In this document: positions 42,926-51,835 of the stretch, piece after piece
Position numbering within the stretch: position 1 is the stretch's first letter
How the letters are laid out: every line of letters begins with the position of its first letter
From: Candidatus Zixiibacteriota bacterium
Lineage (GTDB): Bacteria; Zixibacteria; MSB-5A5; GN15; FEB-12
Length of the DNA stretch: 64,000 nt
Direction of reading: 5' to 3'
Assembly: GCA_019038695.1 (NCBI GenBank)
Contig: JAHOYZ010000001.1
Location: 1 to 64,000 of the forward strand
Program-made: the position numbers and the translations under genes
The notes under the pieces: generated by a model
What the model was told of the DNA's origin: nothing
What the model saw: the letters and a program-made list of their open reading frames with translations, nothing else
The model's database searches: none

Positions 42926-44152
42926 CTAAGCCCTCATCTTCTTGAGGTGGAGAATATGTCCCATTTTATCCCGTTTCGTCTCAAGATAAGTCCGGTTGAA
43001 CCGTGTCGGCTCCACTTCGAGCGGTACTCGCTCTGTGATCTCAAGACCATATCCTTTAAGACCAACAACCTTTTTAGGATTATTAGTCAGAAGTCGAATT
43101 GATGTCAAACCGAGATCGGCCAGGATTTGCGCCCCTGTACCATAGTCGCGCAGGTCCGCCTTGAAACCCAGGTCTTCATTGGCCTCGACCGTATCACGAC
43201 CATTCTCCTGCAGTTTGTAAGCTCTGATCTTGTTGACCAGCCCGATACCGCGGCCTTCCTGACACATATAAAGAACCACCCCGCTGCCTTCCCGGTCGAC
43301 CTGACGCATAGCGGCGTGGAGTTGATCGCCACAGTCGCAACGACAAGAGCCAAGCACATCCCCGGTGAAACAACTAGAGTGAACTCGAACCAAAACGTCT
43401 TTCTTGCCGGAGATATCACCTTTGGTCAGAGCAATGTGAGTTTCGTCATCAGTTTCGGATGAGTACATGTGTAATTTGAAATCACCGAAATGAGTTGGCA
43501 ACATAACGGATTCAATCTCCCGCACCAGCTTTTCAGTTCTATGACGGTACGCAATCAGGTCACGAACAGTGATGAACTTCAGATCATGTTTCTTCGCGAT
43601 CTCATGCAGTTTCGGTACCCGTGCCATTGAACCATCGTCATCCAAAATCTCGCACAACAATCCCACCGGGGAGAGTCCCGCCATCCGGGCCAGGTCCACG
43701 GAAGTCTCCGTATGACCTGCTCGCCTGAGTACTCCTCCGGGAACCGATTGGATTGGGAAAACATGTCCCGGCCGCGCCAGATCCTCCGGCCGAGCATTGT
43801 CATCCGCCAGAACCCTAATTGTAACTGCGCGATCAGACGCAGAAATACCGGTGGTAGTGTCATTGACAGCATCAACCGAGACAGCGAAACGAGTCCCTTG
43901 AAGCGCGGTATTGTGGTCCACCATCGGATGCAACTGGAGTTTTGACATGCGTTCCTCGGGCATGCAAACACAGATAAGACCGCGTCCGTGGGTGGCAAAA
44001 AAGTTCACCATTGCGGGCGTTACTTTCTCTGCCGCCATAATAAGATCGCCTTCGTTTTCGCGATCTTCATCATCGGCAACAATGATACACTTGCCGGCTT
44101 TGATATCTTCAATTGCTTCCGACACAGTGTTGAATATTCTTTTGTCAGCCAT
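42926..44152 (-). CDS. ribBA: Bifunctional DHBP synthase/GTP cyclohydrolase II
   Basis: 408 residues. The N-terminal RibB domain (about 1-200) has [20 protein letters not shown] and the [14 protein letters not shown] segment. The C-terminal RibA domain has the zinc cysteines in [23 protein letters not shown] and [18 protein letters not shown]. Together they make the two precursors of riboflavin, from ribulose 5-phosphate and GTP. I start at 44152 (MADKR), which directly follows the ribE stop; an ATG nine bases earlier (44161) is equally possible and would overlap ribE by seven bases. Confidence 0.95.
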   Translation of the reverse strand: MADKRIFNTVSEAIEDIKAGKCIIVADDEDRENEGDLIMAAEKVTPAMVNFFATHGRGLICVCMPEERMSKLQLHPMVDHNTALQGTRFAVSVDAVNDTTTGISASDRAVTIRVLADDNARPEDLARPGHVFPIQSVPGGVLRRAGHTETSVDLARMAGLSPVGLLCEILDDDGSMARVPKLHEIAKKHDLKFITVRDLIAYRHRTEKLVREIESVMLPTHFGDFKLHMYSSETDDETHIALTKGDISGKKDVLVRVHSSCFTGDVLGSCRCDCGDQLHAAMRQVDREGSGVVLYMCQEGRGIGLVNKIRAYKLQENGRDTVEANEDLGFKADLRDYGTGAQILADLGLTSIRLLTNNPKKVVGLKGYGLEITERVPLEVEPTRFNRTYLETKRDKMGHILHLKKMRA

Positions 44153-44154
44153 AA

Positions 44155-44790
44155 TCACCATCCGCTCTCAAAGAGCTTATTCTTAGTTAAACCGTTGTTT
44201 TCAGAATATTGATTTATTTTTAGCAGATACTTTCCCAACATATCGAACTCAATATTGACCTCATCACCCGTCTTCCACTGTGAGACCGTTGTGGCCGTCG
44301 CCGAATGGGGGATCAAATTGACACTGAGGCGACCGGAATCAACACGATTGACGGTCAGTGAGATACCGTTGATAGCGACAGATCCTTTCTCGATCACCAG
44401 CCGGTCAAACTTTGGATCGTACTGTACTACTATCTCAAGTGACTCTCCAACTCTGACTACCTTGGCAACACTTGCTGTGCAGTCTACATGACCGGTCACG
44501 AAATGGCCGCCCACGCGCGAACCGACCTGAAGTGCTCTTTCGAGATTAAGCAACGAACCGCGTCGATAGATATGTAGAATCGACCTCTCCGCCGTTTCCT
44601 GGGAAGCTTCCACTGTGAACGAACCAGCCCCAAGCTCGGTAACCGTCAGACAGACTCCGTCACAGGCTATGGAATCACCGATGGACAGATCAGAATCGAC
44701 CAAAGGCGACTTTATTGTCAGCAAACGATAGTTTCCCCGCGCAGGGAGATCCACGATCGTGCCTATATCTTCAATCAAACCCGTGAACAC
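44155..44790 (-). CDS. ribE: Riboflavin synthase alpha subunit
   Basis: 211 residues from a GTG at 44790, so the protein begins with the family N-terminus (M/V)[11 protein letters not shown]. The frame is open upstream through ribD, but only this start gives the normal length and lies two bases after the ribD stop. Two homologous lumazine-binding domains are visible, each with a [13 protein letters not shown]- or [14 protein letters not shown]-type loop and a [10 protein letters not shown] motif in the second. It dismutates two lumazines into riboflavin and the RibH substrate. Confidence 0.93.
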   Translation of the reverse strand: MFTGLIEDIGTIVDLPARGNYRLLTIKSPLVDSDLSIGDSIACDGVCLTVTELGAGSFTVEASQETAERSILHIYRRGSLLNLERALQVGSRVGGHFVTGHVDCTASVAKVVRVGESLEIVVQYDPKFDRLVIEKGSVAINGISLTVNRVDSGRLSVNLIPHSATATTVSQWKTGDEVNIEFDMLGKYLLKINQYSENNGLTKNKLFESGW

Positions 44791-44792
44791 AA

Positions 44793-45896
44793 CTAAGCTC
44801 TCTTCCTTGGATAGCCGATCACCACGCAGTCTTTTCCCAGTTGTTGGAATTCGTGTTTCTCTAATTGTAATGCATCTGCCATAACCTGCGTCTTCAAATC
44901 CCCGATAGCATTGATCCCCTCCCCTACTATTTTCGGGGCTATTACGATCACACACTTATCGACCAGGTTCAGTTTCAGGAATTCGGTCGCCACGTTTTGA
45001 CCACCCTCAATCAACAGCGATCTCAGACCGAAGCTGCCTGCCTGTTTCACGAGGTCGGCCACGTCAAGCTGGCCGTTGGGCTTCTCGGCCAGGTTCCAGT
45101 AGATGAGGTTCTGTCCGCGTTTTGTTTTGGCAAATCGTTCGTTCGCCGCCGCCGGTCCCGCAACTACTGTCTTGTAGTCATCATTATCCAATAGCAGGTG
45201 ACACCTGCGTGGGAACTTCAATGACGAGGTCAGGACAATACGATACGGATTGGCACCCTTGACGCGGCGAACAGTAAGAGATGGATTGTCAACCGCAACG
45301 GTGTTCATCCCCACCACGACACCGTCGAATTCGGCTCGAAGTTGATGGGCAAGCTTGAGTGTGGCCGGGCACGAGATCCATTGCGACGAGCCGGTCCGGG
45401 TTGCTATCCGACCATCAAGCGATTGCGCCATTTTGAGAACTACAAACGGCCGACCATGTCGATGCCAGTTGAAGTAGATTTCGTTGAGGCGGATCGCCTC
45501 AGTTCTCATGAGTCCGGTTTCGACGGTAAGACCGGCTTTCCGAAGCGCTCGAAGACCTTTACCGTTTACCTGAGGATTGGGGTCTTTAACGGCCACAACG
45601 ACGCGCTTGATACCAGCCTCTATGATAGCCTTGGTGCATGGGCCAGTATGGCCGGTATGACAACATGGTTCGAGGGTGACATAGATGGTAGCCCCGCGCA
45701 CCGAACGGGCGACGTTCTTCAGGGCAGCCACTTCGGCGTGATCACCCCCAACGCGGCGGTGATAGCCCTGACCAATTATGCGGCCCTTCTTGACGATGAC
45801 CGCCCCAACCATAGGGTTGGGCGCAGTGTGATACCGGCCCCGTGAGGCCAATTCAAGAGCCAGCGCCATGAACTCGCGGTCTGTCCGCTCGGGCAT
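44793..45896 (-). CDS. ribD: Bifunctional pyrimidine deaminase/reductase RibD
   Basis: 367 residues. The deaminase domain (1-145) has the zinc motif HAEVAALKN and PCCHTGHTGPC. The reductase domain (about 146-360) has VLKMAQSLDGRIATRTGSSQWIS and LLIEGGQNVATEFLK for NADPH and substrate binding. The ATG at 45896 is chosen because it sits right behind the U-tract of the riboswitch terminator; the longer open frame runs through that hairpin and is not real coding sequence. First gene of ribD-ribE-ribBA-ribH-nusB. Confidence 0.95.
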   Translation of the reverse strand: MPERTDREFMALALELASRGRYHTAPNPMVGAVIVKKGRIIGQGYHRRVGGDHAEVAALKNVARSVRGATIYVTLEPCCHTGHTGPCTKAIIEAGIKRVVVAVKDPNPQVNGKGLRALRKAGLTVETGLMRTEAIRLNEIYFNWHRHGRPFVVLKMAQSLDGRIATRTGSSQWISCPATLKLAHQLRAEFDGVVVGMNTVAVDNPSLTVRRVKGANPYRIVLTSSLKFPRRCHLLLDNDDYKTVVAGPAAANERFAKTKRGQNLIYWNLAEKPNGQLDVADLVKQAGSFGLRSLLIEGGQNVATEFLKLNLVDKCVIVIAPKIVGEGINAIGDLKTQVMADALQLEKHEFQQLGKDCVVIGYPRKRA

Positions 45897-45924
45897 AAAA
45901 AAATCCCCAAAGTACACTTCGGGG
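45897..45924 (-). terminator. Riboswitch expression-platform terminator containing the ribD ribosome site
   Basis: On the minus strand CCCCGAAG (45924-45917) pairs with CTTTGGGG (45912-45905) around a TGTA loop, followed by A and seven T running up to the ribD ATG. The GGGGA of the 3' arm is the only plausible Shine-Dalgarno, seven to eight bases before the start. Confidence 0.8.
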
Positions 45925-45982
45925 TAAAACACAACAGCAGATGACAGCCCTACCCATACGGGCTTTCATCAACTCTAATGCA

Positions 45983-46098
45983 ATCTTCTCTCATCCGGAC
46001 TATACCGTCGGCGTCTGAATTACACAGACTCTGCCGGAGAAACCTCCAGCTCGCGGGCTTTCACCGCCGGTCGAGGATTTTCGCCTCACCCCGAAGAT
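45983..46098 (-). ncRNA. FMN riboswitch (RFN element)
   Basis: On the minus strand the element runs from ATCTTCGGGGTGAGGCGAAA through CCGACCGGCGGT-type blocks (TCGACCGGCGGTGAAAGCCC, then GCGAGC), to GCCGACGGTATAGTCCGGAT and the closing GAAGAT, which pairs with the first bases. The conserved order and nearly invariant blocks of the RFN family are all present. FMN binding should favour the terminator at 45924-45897 and shut off ribD-ribE-ribBA-ribH-nusB. Confidence 0.95.
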
Positions 46099-46137
46099 CG
46101 TTTGAATCAAATATATTGGTAATTAAGAAAAAGGCAA

Positions 46138-48309
46138 TCAGTTTCTTGGGAAAATTTGATCGCTGCTTTGAGCCTCGGCACTCAGATCACTCACCAGCGC
46201 CCGGACGTCTTTCAGATGGAATGGCTTCGACATAATCGTCCTGATCCCGCTAAGAGCTAATTCACTCTCATCAAGCTGTGTCCCCCAACCGGTTATCATG
46301 GCAATTGGCATGGCCGGAAATCGTTCGTGTACTATTCCCGCCAGTTCGAGACCAGACATGCCGGGCATACCAAGATCGGTGATCATCATGTTGAAATCTC
46401 GCTTGTCAATTTCCTCCAACGCTACATATCCGTCGGGACAACCGACCGGATTGTGCCCATCTATAGCCAACGTGTCCATTAGTACTTCACGTACATCGCT
46501 ATCATCATCGACAACGAGAATTCGCAGACGTTCCGGTTTGTTCTTGGATAGCGTCGTTTCCCGCACCACTTTCCGGGGTGACTCCTCTATGCCTTCAAGG
46601 GTCACTACAAAACTCGATCCGCCTGATTCGTTAGAATGAACCGCGACGTTACCGTTGAGACGTCCCACTATACCGCGAACTATCGCCAATCCCAACCCGG
46701 CTCCACGCTCCAGAGTTGTCGTAAAGAATGGATAGAATATTTTCGTCCGTAATTGCTCCGGAATACCCGGACCTTCATCGCTAACGGTTATGGTGATAAG
46801 GTTTTCCTCGGCAGCTACAATAATATCCACCTTACTGCCGTTCGGCGAAAACTTCACAGCGTTATCAACCAGCTTGTCGATAACTGTCATTAGGTCTACC
46901 CGATCACCACTAACCACGACCTTATCAAGCAGACACCTGGCACATACCTGTATCTTCTTTCCGGCTGCAATCTCCTGCCAGGTAATCCGGCCAACCGCCA
47001 TCAAATCCTTGAGCAATTGACCCAGCTCGACCGGATACAACTTCCGTTGCGTGACGCTGGTACTGAACTCCTGAAGACGTCGAACCGACTCGGCTCCAAC
47101 AAGAGCCAGGTGTTCGAGTTGGTTCAGCCCTTCCAGATTGGCGCCATCTTCAGTCTTGCGCTTCATCAATTGCACGCGCCCGATGAGACCACCAAAGACG
47201 TTATTAAAGTCGTGAGCCAAACCGGAAGTCATGTCGGCCAGAGCAGCAACAGTCTCGGTATTCGCCAACCGTTGTGAAGCTTCGTCCAAAAGCTGGTTGG
47301 CTTCCCGTAGTTGTTTTACCAGGAGAGCGTTGCGCAGAACAGTTTGTACAAAGACAGCCAAAACAGACAACAACTCACGATCATTGGCGCTGAGCTCAAT
47401 ATTACCAGCCGCCTTCACCACCAGAACCAGGTGAATATCGGAATCCGGGCTGATCTCAAGCATCACCGCATGGCTCCAGTAGGTATCACTATCACGACCA
47501 AGATTCTGGCAACGATACTTGAGCGTATCTTCTTGAAGATCTAGTCGAATGAGAGGTTCTACTTGCTCCAGCATCAGCTTGAGATCTTCGTCAGTGGGAC
47601 GGTCACAGTTGATATGTTCTTTCAGCGTGAAAGAACCGGTATCGTTGTCCCGTTGTAATGCCAGTACAATCGCGCCTGGGATAATGTCATTCACGCGTTG
47701 CAGCACCTGGTCGACAAGTTCGTCGTATGCAAGAGTTCTCAGGGGTAATTCGAACAAAGGCAACAGTCGCGATAGCCCTTGCGAGTAGTTCTCGACCTGA
47801 GCCAGATCGTCGGCGGCATTCATGGCAATCGAGGCCGACTGGCAGGCCAGATCAAGCATGTGTATAGACTCCAGCGATACTGCTGGTTGGGACTCATACC
47901 AATAGGCGGAACAGATTAGATCAAGATCTCCATCAAAGTCGTAACGGAACTGGTAATTGCATGCAAAGCTGTTGTCCCGACCGAATTGATCCGGCGGAAG
48001 AGTAGATGCAGAATCGTCCTCCTCAAGGTCAATCATGATCGATTCGTGAGGCAACAGGTCGGATCTTTTGTTAGCCCAATATGACTCCAGCGCACCAAGA
48101 TTGCGTATGGAAAGATGATGTCCGTGTTGATAGGAAACCGGTATCAGTTCCCCCTGACCGCAATAGAAAACAGCTACGAAATCAGCCCCAAGGATTCGCG
48201 CCATCATTTGAGCTGCTGTATCGACCTGAGTGACGATGCCAGCAAACTTCTTACCGGCCCTCGCCTGGAAGTATTTCTGTATTAACTTGGTTGAGACATA
48301 GGTCTGCAT
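46138..48309 (-). CDS. Hybrid sensor histidine kinase with GAF-like input and C-terminal receiver
   Basis: 723 residues, no transmembrane helix. Two GAF-like input regions (about 25-165 and 190-330) precede a coiled coil, the phosphoacceptor H366 in TSGLAHDFNNVFGG, and an ATPase domain (DNAVKFSPNGS, DEGPGIPEQL, GAGLGLAIVRGIVG). The C-terminal receiver starts near 594 (RILVVDDDSDVREVL) with phosphoacceptor D645 in ITDLGMPGMSG and the conserved Lys in MSKPFHLKD. The AHDFNN box is typical of hybrid kinases of this kind. Its phosphorelay partner (Hpt or output regulator) is not adjacent; the GAF membrane protein upstream may be a sensor partner. Confidence 0.88.
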   Translation of the reverse strand: MQTYVSTKLIQKYFQARAGKKFAGIVTQVDTAAQMMARILGADFVAVFYCGQGELIPVSYQHGHHLSIRNLGALESYWANKRSDLLPHESIMIDLEEDDSASTLPPDQFGRDNSFACNYQFRYDFDGDLDLICSAYWYESQPAVSLESIHMLDLACQSASIAMNAADDLAQVENYSQGLSRLLPLFELPLRTLAYDELVDQVLQRVNDIIPGAIVLALQRDNDTGSFTLKEHINCDRPTDEDLKLMLEQVEPLIRLDLQEDTLKYRCQNLGRDSDTYWSHAVMLEISPDSDIHLVLVVKAAGNIELSANDRELLSVLAVFVQTVLRNALLVKQLREANQLLDEASQRLANTETVAALADMTSGLAHDFNNVFGGLIGRVQLMKRKTEDGANLEGLNQLEHLALVGAESVRRLQEFSTSVTQRKLYPVELGQLLKDLMAVGRITWQEIAAGKKIQVCARCLLDKVVVSGDRVDLMTVIDKLVDNAVKFSPNGSKVDIIVAAEENLITITVSDEGPGIPEQLRTKIFYPFFTTTLERGAGLGLAIVRGIVGRLNGNVAVHSNESGGSSFVVTLEGIEESPRKVVRETTLSKNKPERLRILVVDDDSDVREVLMDTLAIDGHNPVGCPDGYVALEEIDKRDFNMMITDLGMPGMSGLELAGIVHERFPAMPIAMITGWGTQLDESELALSGIRTIMSKPFHLKDVRALVSDLSAEAQSSDQIFPRN

Positions 48310-48370
48310 AATGAGTCTATTTCCTGTACCAGACCACGTTCATGATTTCCATCAACCGGGTATCGGATAC

Positions 48371-50329
48371 TTAGCCAATGATCTTCTCAGTGTCCGTCGA
48401 TTCTGGCGCCACAATTCTTGAGTCGACGTTTCCCACCGGATCGCTCGGACCGACAGGAGGCGAACATATGCTTCCTCTTGGGAAGCTACCTGTCGACATA
48501 CCCACTGTTTCGAACTGAAGTCTCGTAGCCTCAGTCAGGGTTGAATCAAATGCTGACCGGATAACAAGAGCCACCGCAGCAGCTACCGAGGAAACGAAAA
48601 GCACATCACAGGGTGTGTAATGGTAGCGATCACTACGCCGTCGGTCAGCCAATGAGATAACGCCACATACCTGTTGTCCCAGCGTGATCGGTACCAACAA
48701 GGCTGATTTCAGATCCGGACGGTACATCTGCCTCGTCTCGGCCTGTGACATTGTGCCCTCAGCATTCTCCTGGTTGATCACCATCAGTCGTCCATGGTCA
48801 CGCACCAGACGATGATAGGGCATCAGAGACATGATCATATGTCCGTCGGCCGGAACCATGTCATCCTGGGAATGGGTTAGTGCCAACGCCCGCGATCTCA
48901 GAAATGTCCCGTTCTCCTCAAAAGTCGATATCCTCACTGAGGATGTCCGCAGTTCTCTGAGAAGTACGTTGGCAGCTTTCTGGTAGACTTGCTGCGACTC
49001 CGACTCTGAGGCGAGTTCACTTAAAATACAATTGACCAATGTGTGCCTGCGACGGAACTGCTCTTCTTCGTAGCGACCAATCTCGGCGGACAACATCCTT
49101 GCAAGAACTGGTATCATTGCTCGCAACGTATGAAGGGTACGTCCGCGAGCATGCACCGGTCCTAACAACAATACCGCCTTAGTGCAATTAGTGTCCTGCA
49201 ACGGAACTACGAGTAGGTCCTTCACACCCGTGGCCTTCATGATATCACCCACAAAAGGCGGCATCTGCTCCATGTCAGTAGTAGCCATGAAAGGATGCGT
49301 CCCATCCGTCATCGTCGAAGATAGATCCTCCAGCCAAATTGGATCAAGTCCCTTCTCACTGAGCAGAGTCCCGTTTCGTCCCACCGTGTACCGACGGCTA
49401 TCACGTCCCGTATAGGCCATCGTAAAAGAAAGATATTCTGCCCCTGTCACACCCCGTAGCAATCGGGCAACTCGAACCACTCGGTCATCAAAGTTACCAC
49501 CACTGTCGATAATTTCCTGGAGATTTTCCGTCTCTCTGTTCTGTTGCCGGCCATACTCGACCTCAAGTTGGAGCTTCCGGCTGGTCATGGAGCGACCAAG
49601 AATGTCCATTACGAGTCTTACTACATCCTGATCTTCGATTGAGAGACCAATCTTGTCGGTCCACAGCAGGAACACGGCTACCAGCTTACCCTTGACACGC
49701 AATGGCATTACTACTCGCGGAGATTCACTTCCAGGCGGAACTTCCACAGCAATATCATCACTCTCGTCAGTACTGCTAGCTGAGGTTGAGATTGATCTCA
49801 ACAGATCGACATCTTTCTCCAGACCACCCGCAGCACTTAGAAAGCTTATGGTTCCGGTTCGTTGTTGACGGACAAATATGGCCCCTTTGGAAATCCTCAG
49901 TCCCCCAACAATTAGCTCCAGAACTCTTTCCAGTATCAATGTGGTTCGGCTCTCACCCGCGACGAGCTGCTCAATCTGCTTCAATAGATCGTACCGATTA
50001 TCTTTCTTATCTGACTGGGCTTGTGGAGAGCGACCACGTTCCAGCCACCCGGAGATACCACTGGCCAGAAGCACAGTAGCGGTTATCGTAGCAATCCAGG
50101 AAGTCAGCTTGAAAAACAACGGCTCGGAGAAAAACGGTACAGAAACAAAGAACCCTGCGTCGTTACCCAATCGGGCTGTCGCCACTAATGCCATTATCAC
50201 CAACCCGGACGAAATGTGTCGGTACACTTCACCACTCAAAGCTAATATCATGGGTCTGAACCGCAACACCACTACAAGAGCGGAGAGAGAGATCAACCCT
50301 GCCCCTAAATTCACTGTCTGACCTTCCAC
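48371..50329 (-). CDS. Membrane protein with multiple GAF-like domains and no kinase
   Basis: 652 residues from a GTG (50329) with AGGAGG four bases upstream. Three hydrophobic segments near the N-terminus (LGAGLISLSALVVVLRF; SGLVIMALVATARL; IATITATVLLASGISGW) are followed by three GAF-like domains (about 110-255, 275-425, 430-610; the last ends CDVLFVSSVAAAVALVIRSA). No histidine kinase, GGDEF or output domain follows; the final 40 residues look disordered. It probably senses small molecules and signals through the soluble hybrid kinase 61 bases downstream, by inference. Confidence 0.75.
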   Translation of the reverse strand: MEGQTVNLGAGLISLSALVVVLRFRPMILALSGEVYRHISSGLVIMALVATARLGNDAGFFVSVPFFSEPLFFKLTSWIATITATVLLASGISGWLERGRSPQAQSDKKDNRYDLLKQIEQLVAGESRTTLILERVLELIVGGLRISKGAIFVRQQRTGTISFLSAAGGLEKDVDLLRSISTSASSTDESDDIAVEVPPGSESPRVVMPLRVKGKLVAVFLLWTDKIGLSIEDQDVVRLVMDILGRSMTSRKLQLEVEYGRQQNRETENLQEIIDSGGNFDDRVVRVARLLRGVTGAEYLSFTMAYTGRDSRRYTVGRNGTLLSEKGLDPIWLEDLSSTMTDGTHPFMATTDMEQMPPFVGDIMKATGVKDLLVVPLQDTNCTKAVLLLGPVHARGRTLHTLRAMIPVLARMLSAEIGRYEEEQFRRRHTLVNCILSELASESESQQVYQKAANVLLRELRTSSVRISTFEENGTFLRSRALALTHSQDDMVPADGHMIMSLMPYHRLVRDHGRLMVINQENAEGTMSQAETRQMYRPDLKSALLVPITLGQQVCGVISLADRRRSDRYHYTPCDVLFVSSVAAAVALVIRSAFDSTLTEATRLQFETVGMSTGSFPRGSICSPPVGPSDPVGNVDSRIVAPESTDTEKIIG

Positions 50330-50435
50330 GAAACCTCCTAAAGGTCCGAAACCGTTCTATTTCTTGAGTTATCGGCACTAACCGGAGAGCTATTAAGGAA
50401 GGGAGGCAATTATGAGAGAACGGCAAACATCACTT

Positions 50436-50499
50436 TAACGACATCTACATTAACACAACATATAATGTATTAGTTTATGTAATACGCATAATGTCGTTA
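50436..50499. repeat. Nested AT-rich inverted repeats upstream of the GAF gene
   Basis: TAACGACAT (50436-50444) and ATGTCGTTA (50491-50499) are perfect inverted 9-mers. Between them lie ACATTA...TAATGT and TTATG...CATAA. The structure sits in the gap (50330-50520) between rnhC and the GAF-protein gene. It could be an operator, a cruciform or a weak terminator; it lacks a U-tract. Confidence 0.4.
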
Positions 50500-50520
50500 C
50501 CATACATATGTTATCGGCGT

Positions 50521-51174
50521 CTATTTAGAAAACAAAGTAAGACTTGAGGCTCGACTAAAGTTCTTGAAGTGCGTCTTGGAGAGTTTGGTCAGGACATCAA
50601 CGCCATAGAGATGGACCAATTCTCGACCAACTCGATCTACTTGAGCTGAGGCTCCTTTGGGGATATCAACATGGTACTCACCGGATAATCGCTTGATTTC
50701 CCTAATAAAGGCCGCCCTCGCGAGGATTGATGCGGCTGCCACCTGAACTATTTCTTCACCGCGAAAGCGCTGGTTGACTTCTACCGACACTCCAGCCTTT
50801 CTTAAGACACTCTCGACCAATTCTGTTTTGCCAAACTGGTCCACTACAATCAGATCAGCCGTCTGTTGCTCCAGAACACCGGAAATGGCCTCGCCGTGGC
50901 CATGAGCCAATAGTTTGTTGAGGTTTCGAATATTCTTGTAGCGGGCGTTATATTGCTCGGGGTCGATCACCACCAATTGATGAGCAAAGTCCTTCCTCAG
51001 GAACTCGTCGAGATCAAGAACGCGGTTGTCAGAGAGCTTTTTTCCGTCGCGCACACCAGCCTTGACCAGCATAGGACAGGCATCATCTGGGGCAAGAAAC
51101 GCGGCCACAACCAACGGGCCAAAAAAATCACCCTTACCGGACTCGTCAACACCGACTACTCGCCGCCCGGACAT
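50521..51174 (-). CDS. rnhC: Ribonuclease HIII-type enzyme, compact form
   Basis: 217 residues. The N-terminus GVDESGKGDFFGPLVVAA is the diagnostic RNase HIII motif (DESGKGDFFGP, against DExGRG in RNase HII). The second acidic site follows (LIVVDQFGKTELVE), then ASILARAAFI. It removes RNA from RNA/DNA hybrids. Typical RNase HIII is about 300 residues with an N-terminal TBP-like substrate-binding domain; here the catalytic domain starts at residue 6, so that domain is absent. The gene starts three bases after the efp stop, forming a unit with EF-P. Confidence 0.85.
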   Translation of the reverse strand: MSGRRVVGVDESGKGDFFGPLVVAAFLAPDDACPMLVKAGVRDGKKLSDNRVLDLDEFLRKDFAHQLVVIDPEQYNARYKNIRNLNKLLAHGHGEAISGVLEQQTADLIVVDQFGKTELVESVLRKAGVSVEVNQRFRGEEIVQVAAASILARAAFIREIKRLSGEYHVDIPKGASAQVDRVGRELVHLYGVDVLTKLSKTHFKNFSRASSLTLFSK

Positions 51175-51177
51175 ATT

Positions 51178-51738
51178 CTAATTGGCTCGTTCTATGTATT
51201 CACTCGTGCGAGTATCTATCTTAATCATATCCCCTTCTTTGATGAAGGGCGGTACTTTTACCTCAAGGCCGGTCATAACTGTGGCCGGCTTGGTAATATT
51301 CGACACAGTGTCACCCCGAGCGGCCGGTTCGGTAGTGACAACTTCCATGATAACAGACGCTGGCAGATCCACCGAGAGCGCCTGACCATCGAGGAACAGC
51401 ACCTTGTAATCGGAGTTCTCCAGCAGAAACCACCGGGCATCACCAAGATTCTCCACGGGGATTTCGATTTGATCGAACGTCTCCGAATCCATAAAAGTGT
51501 AAGCTCCGCTGTTCTCGTATAGATACTGCATCTTGCGTTCTTCCACATCGGGGGCTTTGAAAGAATCGTTCGAGCCAAACACCTTTTCGACGACTGCACC
51601 GGTCTTAATGTGCTTAAGCTTAGTGCGAATATTAGCCTTGCCTCGCCCCATCTTGAAGTGCTGGTAGCTGACTACATAGTACGGCTGATCATCAACGACA
51701 ATACGCAAGCCTTTACGAAAATCCGACGGTGAAAACAT
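51178..51738 (-). CDS. efp: Elongation factor P
   Basis: 186 residues, normal length, three beta-barrel domains: KOW-like N-terminal (FRKGLRIVVDDQPYYVVSYQHF), OB middle (YENSGAYTFMDSETFDQIEIP) and C-terminal OB (EVVTTEPAARGDTVSNITKP, KVPPFIKEGDMIKIDTRTSEYIER). It frees ribosomes stalled at proline runs. The tip of the domain I loop reads KMGRGKAN, so the residue normally Lys (KPGKG) is Arg32. AGGAGG lies five bases before the ATG. A weak promoter candidate (TTGGCA, 15 bases, TATATT) lies at 51792-51766. Confidence 0.95.
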   Translation of the reverse strand: MFSPSDFRKGLRIVVDDQPYYVVSYQHFKMGRGKANIRTKLKHIKTGAVVEKVFGSNDSFKAPDVEERKMQYLYENSGAYTFMDSETFDQIEIPVENLGDARWFLLENSDYKVLFLDGQALSVDLPASVIMEVVTTEPAARGDTVSNITKPATVMTGLEVKVPPFIKEGDMIKIDTRTSEYIERAN

Positions 51739-51835
51739 ATGGTCCTCCTGAATAAATCAGCCGTGAATATAATACATTCACTCGATTGCCAAAGCATTTT
51801 TTATCCTCGTGCATCGGACAAGAAACTTCTGGCGG

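Noticed and set aside
45897-45932. N-terminal extension of RibD (MFYPEVYFGDFF...)
   Set aside because: The extension would be encoded by the riboswitch terminator hairpin and its U-tract; the deaminase domain begins normally at the later ATG.
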